DNA of 50,351 nucleotides, from assembly GCA_022823865.1 (NCBI GenBank), contig JAJEHF010000223.1:1-50351 (forward strand). The letters are read 5' to 3'. Origin of the DNA: Bryobacterales bacterium (GTDB taxonomy: Bacteria > Acidobacteriota > Terriglobia > Bryobacterales > UBA6623). Within the stretch, counting starts at the first letter, position 1, and each line of letters begins with the position of its first letter. Of the stretch, positions 45,373 through 50,351 are shown in pieces. The notes under the pieces were generated by a model, which saw only the letters and a program-made list of their open reading frames with translations, did not search any database and was not told the origin of the DNA. Position numbers and translations under genes: made by a program.

Positions 45373-47130
45373 TCATGGGGCGCTCTTGCCGAATCTCTCG
45401 GTCCGTACGATCCCCGCGCCCTCCTTGACGTAGATCAGCTGGTCAGAGCCCACGCCCGAAAGTGTCTCTGACCCTGTGTTCGGCCATTCCACTCGGAGCG
45501 AGTCCACTTGGGTCGCCCGCCCAAGGCCGAAATGCAGTCGAAAATCATTCACGGACAGATAGCTGTCTTGGCTATGGACCTCCTGCACCTGTAACAGCCG
45601 CCCGGAACGAACGTAGACGCGTGCGCCGATCGCCGTACGGTTTGACGCCGTGCCAACGAGCTTTACCTTGAGCCAGTGGTTGGCCGAGCCGACATCGCAC
45701 CGGATCAGCGAAGGCGGCTCGTTCATGTTCATCACCAAGACGTCCATGTCGCCATCGTTGTCGAAATCGCCGAAGGCGCAGCCGCGGCTCGAGTGCGGCG
45801 CCGTGAGCCCCGGCCCGCACTGCTCTGTGACGTTGGCGAACAGCCCGTTCCCGAGGTTCCGAAACAGGAACCGCGGACCGCGGTACGGGTAGTCGGGATT
45901 GACCGCTTCAACCTCCGGATAGACGCTGCCAGCGACATAGAAGAGGTCAGCCCGGCCGTCGTTGTCAAAGTCGACCAGCCCCGCTCCCCACTCCAAGTGC
46001 CTGACGCTGGCTTGCAGTCCGGCCATCGACGACTCGTCTGAGAAATACCCGTCGCCGTCGTTGCGGTACAGGCCCGGGATGTCATCTGCGAAGTGGGTCT
46101 TGACAATGTCGAGCTTGCCATCGGATGAATAGTCCCCGATCGCCAGTCCCATGCCTGCCTGGGCCACGCCATCGGGGCTGTAGGCGAGTCCGCGTTCGGC
46201 CGCGATGTCGCTGAACGTGCCGTCCCTGTTGTTTCGCAGCAGGATGCTTGGGCTGGAGTCGCAGGCGAGGTAGATGTCGTGCCAGCCATCATCGTTGTAG
46301 TCCGTGTTCATCGCTGTCAGGCCGTAGCCCTGCAGGTCGCCGATCTGCGCATCTTCCGAAACGTCGGTGAACGTACCGTCCCCGTTATTGCGGTATAGGA
46401 TGTGCGACCCCTTGACCAAGCCTTGGGGGCCGTAGGCTACCGGCACGCCCTTCCAGGTGGTCCGACCCTTGGGCGGCAGATTCTCAAGGCTCTCGGCCCC
46501 GATGTAGTTCGCGACGAAGAGATCCAAGTGCCCATCCCTGTCGTAGTCGATGAACGTGCAGCCGGTGCTCCAACTCCGCTGCTCTCCCCCAACGCCCGCT
46601 TCATCGGTCACGTCTGAGAAGGTCCCGTCGCCGTTATTGCGGTACAGGACGTTCTTTCCTCGGTAGGTGATGAACAAGTCATCAAATCCGTCGTTGTCGT
46701 AGTCTCCGATGCAGACGCCATTGGCCCAGCCGGTCTTGGTCAGGCCTGCTTCGCGAGTGACATCCGTGAAGGTCCCGTTGCGGTTGTTGCGGTATAGGCG
46801 ATTCGTGGCGATGTCGTGATCTGGAATGCCGCTCCGACGCGAGCCGTTCAGCAGCAGGATGTCGAGCCAGCCGTCGTTGTCGTAGTCGTAGAAGGCTACT
46901 CCGCAGCCATTCGCCTCCGAGATATAGTCCGACGTGTCGGCCTCGCCGTAGTAGATTGTGCGAGTGAGGCCAGCCTCCTGTGCCACGTCGACAAAGCGAG
47001 CCCTGTACCCGCTCGTGCCGCCGCCCCTTGTGAACTCGCGCTCGGCCTCGCCCTCGATGCGCTGGCCCAGGGCGGAGGGGAGCGCCGCAACGCCCCAAGG
47101 CCACGTTTTGAGGAGGCGTCGCCTTGTCAC
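45373..47130 (-). CDS. CRTAC1-family FG-GAP/ASPIC-UnbV protein, second copy
   Basis: A 585-residue exported protein. The N-terminus TRRRLLKTWPWGVAALPSALG has an Arg run and a short hydrophobic part, in keeping with Tat-type export. VCBS/FG-GAP repeats with calcium loops run from about 45 to 450, for example DYDNDGWLDILLLNGS, DYDRDGHLDLFVANY and DFDNDGRADLFYVAG. The ASPIC/UnbV domain ends the protein (HWLKVKLVGTASNRTAIGAR, LRVEWPNTGSETLSG). Compared with the first CRTAC1 protein the repeat layout is the same, but sequences differ throughout. Likely a secreted or surface beta-propeller with a binding role. It is convergent with a TonB receptor, while the ankyrin gene starts divergently from its other end. 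Confidence 0.92.
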   Translation of the reverse strand: MTRRRLLKTWPWGVAALPSALGQRIEGEAEREFTRGGGTSGYRARFVDVAQEAGLTRTIYYGEADTSDYISEANGCGVAFYDYDNDGWLDILLLNGSRRSGIPDHDIATNRLYRNNRNGTFTDVTREAGLTKTGWANGVCIGDYDNDGFDDLFITYRGKNVLYRNNGDGTFSDVTDEAGVGGEQRSWSTGCTFIDYDRDGHLDLFVANYIGAESLENLPPKGRTTWKGVPVAYGPQGLVKGSHILYRNNGDGTFTDVSEDAQIGDLQGYGLTAMNTDYNDDGWHDIYLACDSSPSILLRNNRDGTFSDIAAERGLAYSPDGVAQAGMGLAIGDYSSDGKLDIVKTHFADDIPGLYRNDGDGYFSDESSMAGLQASVRHLEWGAGLVDFDNDGRADLFYVAGSVYPEVEAVNPDYPYRGPRFLFRNLGNGLFANVTEQCGPGLTAPHSSRGCAFGDFDNDGDMDVLVMNMNEPPSLIRCDVGSANHWLKVKLVGTASNRTAIGARVYVRSGRLLQVQEVHSQDSYLSVNDFRLHFGLGRATQVDSLRVEWPNTGSETLSGVGSDQLIYVKEGAGIVRTERFGKSAP

Positions 47131-47239
47131 GGTGGGTAGAAAGCCCCGCGAGAGCCTTGCAAACGGACATGCCCCCGAGCGAGAATCTTGGCTTATCTTA
47201 CCGGAGCGTCAAACGAGCAGTCTGATCTCAAGGGCCGGG

Positions 47240-49324
47240 TTGGGGACGGTGGCCGCCATGCTGGCGCTAGGGCACCTTGCGCCGGCGTATTCGCAACGGC
47301 GCCGCGTGGACGTCGCCCTCTTGAGGGCTTCCGAGTCCGCAGACGCTCCGGGCGTCCGCCGGTTGCTCGAGCAGGGTGCCGAGCTTGACGCCCGCAACGA
47401 TCACGGCACGACGCCTCTGACGATTGCCGCGCTGGAGGGTCATCGGCCGGTCGTGAGGATTCTTATCTCCGCGGGCGCGGACGTTCGGAGCACGGACGAC
47501 CGCGGCATGACGGCCTTGATGGCCGCCGCCTCGGAGGGACACACGGAGATTGTCCGGGACCTGCTGCATGCGGGTGCGAATGCAGATACGCAGGATGACC
47601 AAGGCCGAACAGCTCTCATGCTGGCAGTCGCGGAAGTCCGGCTCGGTGCAGTCCGGGCACTCTTGGAATCCGCAGATATTGACATCCGAAACGACGCAGG
47701 GCAGACCGCCCTTCTGATCGCGGCGGCTACTGGCCACGAGCCAGTGACCGAGGCGCTGGTCGAAGCCGGCGCCAATCTGGGCCACGCTGACGACTCCGGG
47801 CAAACGCCCCTGATGGCCGCCGCGTTCCGGGGGCATTCCAGCGTGGTTGAAGCGCTGATAGGGGCAGGTGCGAACCTCGACGCCCGAGGCGCAGAAGGGG
47901 CGAGTGTCGCCGCCGCCGGCATGGAAATCCCAGTGGGGCGCGTGACCGCCCTGATGCTCGCGGCAGCTAGGGGCGCGACTCCCGTCGTAACTGCGCTACT
48001 GAGGGCAGGCGCGACGACGGCAGCGAGATCGATCGATGGCCGTACCGCCCTCATGTTCGCTGCGTCGAGCGGGAACACGGAGATCGTGCGGTTATTGCTA
48101 GAGCACGGTTCTGAAATTGACGCCGTCGATGATCTCAAGGAGTCGGCTCTTGTCCAAGCGGCTCTGCTGGGGCACATCGACGTCGTGCAGGAGCTCAAGC
48201 GCCGGGGAGCGGCTTCCACGCCGAGCGAAGACCTTCTCTTCGCCGCGCGAGTCGGGGGGGGCGAAGAGGCCGAGGCCGCACTGTCAGGCGGCGCTGACCC
48301 CGATACCAGCGATAGCCGGGGCGTGACAGCCCTGATGATCGCATCCCTGCACGGCCACCTAGGGGTGGTTCGCTCACTGCTTGCGAGAGACGCCGACATC
48401 AACCGCCAGAGCATGCCAGGGGCACCCGTCGCGGTCCAGAGCGGAACGTTGGAGGAAGGCGGGGTTTCCGCCCTTATGCTCGCTTCAACAGAAGGCCATC
48501 TTGGGATCGCAGAAGCGCTGCTGGCAGCGGGTGCCGACATTGCCTTGGCCAGCCCCGTCGGCTGGACAGCCCTGCTGATGGCCGCATGGGAAGGCCAGAC
48601 AGCCGTTGTGGAGAGTCTTCTGGCGGCAGGAGCGGATCTCAACGCCCGCGGCGAAGGCGGTCGGACGCCGCTAATCCTTGCCGTCTCCAAGGGATTGCCG
48701 ACGATGGTCCGGATCCTGCTCGCAGCCGGTGCCGACATCGACGCCCAAGCTGACGACGGCAGCACGGCGATCATGGTTGCTGTTTCATCAGGGGACCTCA
48801 CGATGCTCCGGACCCTGCTGGCCGGCGACGCTGACTTGAACCTACCGTCGATCGACGGACGCACCGCATTGCTACTCGCGGCCAGCAGGGGGGATGTAGC
48901 TGTCCTCGAAATGCTCACGACGGCGGGTGCCGAGGTGAGGGCCACGATGCACGACGGCAGGACGGCGCTCATGCTCGCCGCGGCTAGCGGACAGACTGAT
49001 GCGATTCGATTCCTTCTGGACCATGGTGCGGAAGCCGGCAAGTCTGACGAGCGCGGCAGAACCGCCTTGGTGCATGCCGCCTTGGCCGGCCATGACCAAG
49101 CGGCATTGCTGCTCGAGAGCGCCGGGGCGGGCGAGGACCTAGATGAATTGTTGCGGATCGTCGCTGCCACCGGGCGGGCTGACAGAGTAGCGGGATTAGT
49201 GAGCGCGGGAGCCCAAGTCAATGGCCGTGACGCCGAGCGGAACACTCCGCTGATGCTCGCCGCAGCCGCCGGCCACGCATCTGTAGTAGGTCGATTCCAA
49301 AATAACATTGCAATTAGGCGCTGA
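47240..49324 (+). pseudogene. Secreted ankyrin-repeat protein, 3' end cut by IS
   Basis: About 694 codons, nearly all ankyrin repeats. A hydrophobic segment LGTVAAMLALGHLAPAYSQ near the start looks like a signal peptide. More than 15 repeats follow, recognised by patterns such as DHGTTPLTIAALEGHRPVV, GRTALMFAASSGNTEIVRLL and GWTALLMAAWEGQTAVVESL. Two repeats carry inserts (near 47885 and 48415). The last repeat reads TPLMLAAAAGHASVV and then abruptly GRFQNNIAIRR and stop, where a repeat would normally continue. The switch falls beside a TA at 49287-49288, followed by non-coding sequence and a transposase gene, so the gene is truncated by insertion. The start is uncertain: TTG at 47240 or a codon nearby; no ATG with a good ribosome-binding site was found. 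Such proteins bind other proteins; the partner is unknown. The shortened product could still fold. Confidence 0.75.
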
Positions 49325-50351
49325 AATGTTTTATGCTCGTAGCGTCGGAGCCCGGTGGCTCCGGCGGAGTTCCGGTGCCCTTCCCCAGCCGACGAGCCTG
49401 CCTCGCGCTCAGCGACGAGATGCGGTCGATGCTCGAAGCGGTCGTGCGCACGCGCTCCGAATCCGTGCAGCGCGTGGAGCGAGCGCGGATCCTGCTCGCC
49501 TATGCCGACGGCAGCAGCGTGTCGGCGATCGCGCGGCAACTGGGCACGAACCGTCCCAAAGTGGAGCGCTGCATTGACAAAGGGCTGCAATTGGGGGCTG
49601 TGGCGGCGCTAGCCGACTTGCCGCGCAAGGGCCGTCCGGGGCGGATCACAGCAGAGGCCCGGGCCTGGGTGGTGTCGCTGGCCTGCGTCAAGCCGAAGGC
49701 TCTGGGGTATCCAGAGGAGTTGTGGACGACCCGGCTGCTGGCCCGGCACGTGCGCGAGCACTGCGAGCAGGCCGGGCATCCGAGCCTGGCGCAACTGGCC
49801 CGGGGGACGGTGTCGAAGATCCTAACGGGCTGTCAGTTGCGGCCGCACAAGATCGAGTACTATCTGGAGAAGCGCGATCCGGAATTCGACGAGAAGATGG
49901 CCCAAGTGCTTGTGGTGTATAAGCTTGTGGAGTTGGTGCGGAAGCGTGGAGAGGCCGGCGCGCAGTCCGGCCAAGGCTCGCAAGCGCCGTGCACGGTGTT
50001 CGTCTCCTACGATGAGAAGCCCGGCATCCAGGCAATCGGCGGGGTCGCCGCCGACTTGCCGCCCGAGCCCGGCAAGCACCGCGGCACGGGGCGCGACTAC
50101 GAGTACAAGCGGCTGGGAACGCTGACGCTGATGGCGGGCCTAGACCTGGGGACGGGGCACATCCACCGGGCTGTGGTGGAGCGGCACCGCAGCCGCGAGT
50201 TCGTCGCATTCCTGCGCCAGCTGGACGAGGCGTATCCGTCCGGAGCGCGCATCCGGCTGGTGCTGGACAACCATTCGGCGCACGTGTCGAAGGAGACGCG
50301 GGCGTATCTAGCCACGACCACCAACCGGTTCGAGTTCGTCTTCACGCCGGT
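49289..50351 (+). mobile_element. IS630-family insertion sequence, left end and most of body
   Basis: The element begins just after TA at 49287-49288, the expected target dinucleotide for this family, where ankyrin coding sequence ends mid-repeat. Its first bases are GGTCGATTCCAAAATAAC. The right end, its terminal repeat and the far TA copy lie outside the window, so the boundaries and the inverted repeats cannot be confirmed. Confidence 0.7.
49333..50351 (+). CDS. IS630-family transposase, runs off window end
   Basis: A partial gene, open for 339 codons to the end of the window. The N-terminal part has a helix-turn-helix (ILLAYADGSSVSAIARQLGT near residues 50-70, then RKGRPGRI). The catalytic DDE domain starts with the first Asp in FVSYDEKPGIQAIGG and the second in IRLVLDNHSAHVSKETRAYL. 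The family's third acidic residue would lie beyond the window. The segment after it (FVFTPV) fits the usual FxxTPxxxSWLN sequence preceding that residue. ATG at 49333 is the first possible start. No frameshift is seen, so the element may be active or recently inserted. Confidence 0.92.
   Translation, partial: MLVASEPGGSGGVPVPFPSRRACLALSDEMRSMLEAVVRTRSESVQRVERARILLAYADGSSVSAIARQLGTNRPKVERCIDKGLQLGAVAALADLPRKGRPGRITAEARAWVVSLACVKPKALGYPEELWTTRLLARHVREHCEQAGHPSLAQLARGTVSKILTGCQLRPHKIEYYLEKRDPEFDEKMAQVLVVYKLVELVRKRGEAGAQSGQGSQAPCTVFVSYDEKPGIQAIGGVAADLPPEPGKHRGTGRDYEYKRLGTLTLMAGLDLGTGHIHRAVVERHRSREFVAFLRQLDEAYPSGARIRLVLDNHSAHVSKETRAYLATTTNRFEFVFTP

Noticed and set aside
47440..49590. 716-codon minus-strand open frame opposite the ankyrin gene
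   Set aside because: It mirrors the ankyrin array codon by codon, is Ala/Ser/Arg-rich and crosses the IS630 boundary; the plus-strand ankyrin repeats are unmistakable.

Overview
The window looks like a chromosomal segment of a high-GC Gram-negative bacterium, most plausibly an Acidobacteriota member of the Bryobacterales/Solibacter type. This is inferred from gene families and was not tested by a search. The pointers are two very large TonB-dependent receptors with N-terminal carboxypeptidase-regulatory-like domains, two CRTAC1-type proteins (FG-GAP/VCBS repeats plus ASPIC/UnbV), paired secreted TPR proteins, a ThuA-like protein, a DUF3604 protein and a remnant sulfatase. I saw no tRNA, rRNA or CRISPR array.

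Left part (about 0.4-15.3 kb): an MscS channel on the minus strand faces a long plus-strand block. The block starts with an ECF sigma factor and a small unknown protein, then two short MscS-like membrane proteins, a membrane-less MgtE-like protein translationally coupled to a complete MgtE magnesium transporter, a TolC-family protein and an SLC12-like cation-chloride cotransporter. It ends in a tight three-gene operon: N-formylglutamate amidohydrolase-like, QEGLA/DUF1704 metallopeptidase, and glutathione-synthase-like ATP-grasp ligase. The first part reads as an ion and osmotic homeostasis island with its own sigma factor. The second part is a candidate pathway for making or trimming a small peptide or amide metabolite, and is the best candidate here for an under-described system.

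Middle part (about 15.5-33 kb): a badly decayed sulfatase, two coupled TPR genes on the minus strand, a TonB-dependent receptor followed by a CRTAC1 protein, an IS1380-type transposase scrap, an RHH/PIN toxin-antitoxin pair with a palindrome at its start codon, a large DUF3604 PHP-like protein, and a minus-strand pair of a DUF5060 protein and a lipoprotein-like amidase.

Right part (about 33-50.4 kb): housekeeping genes tilS and ftsH run towards ssb. A divergent set follows with a YVTN propeller protein, larB and a ThuA-like protein. Next come an OmpR-type response regulator with an extracytoplasmic-domain-poor histidine kinase, a second TonB-dependent receptor convergent with a second CRTAC1 protein, and a secreted ankyrin-repeat gene whose 3' end is cut by an IS630 element. 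The transposase of that element runs off the window end.

Coordinates of starts are my best choice from ribosome-binding sites, overlaps and signal peptides. Family calls come from motifs read by eye.
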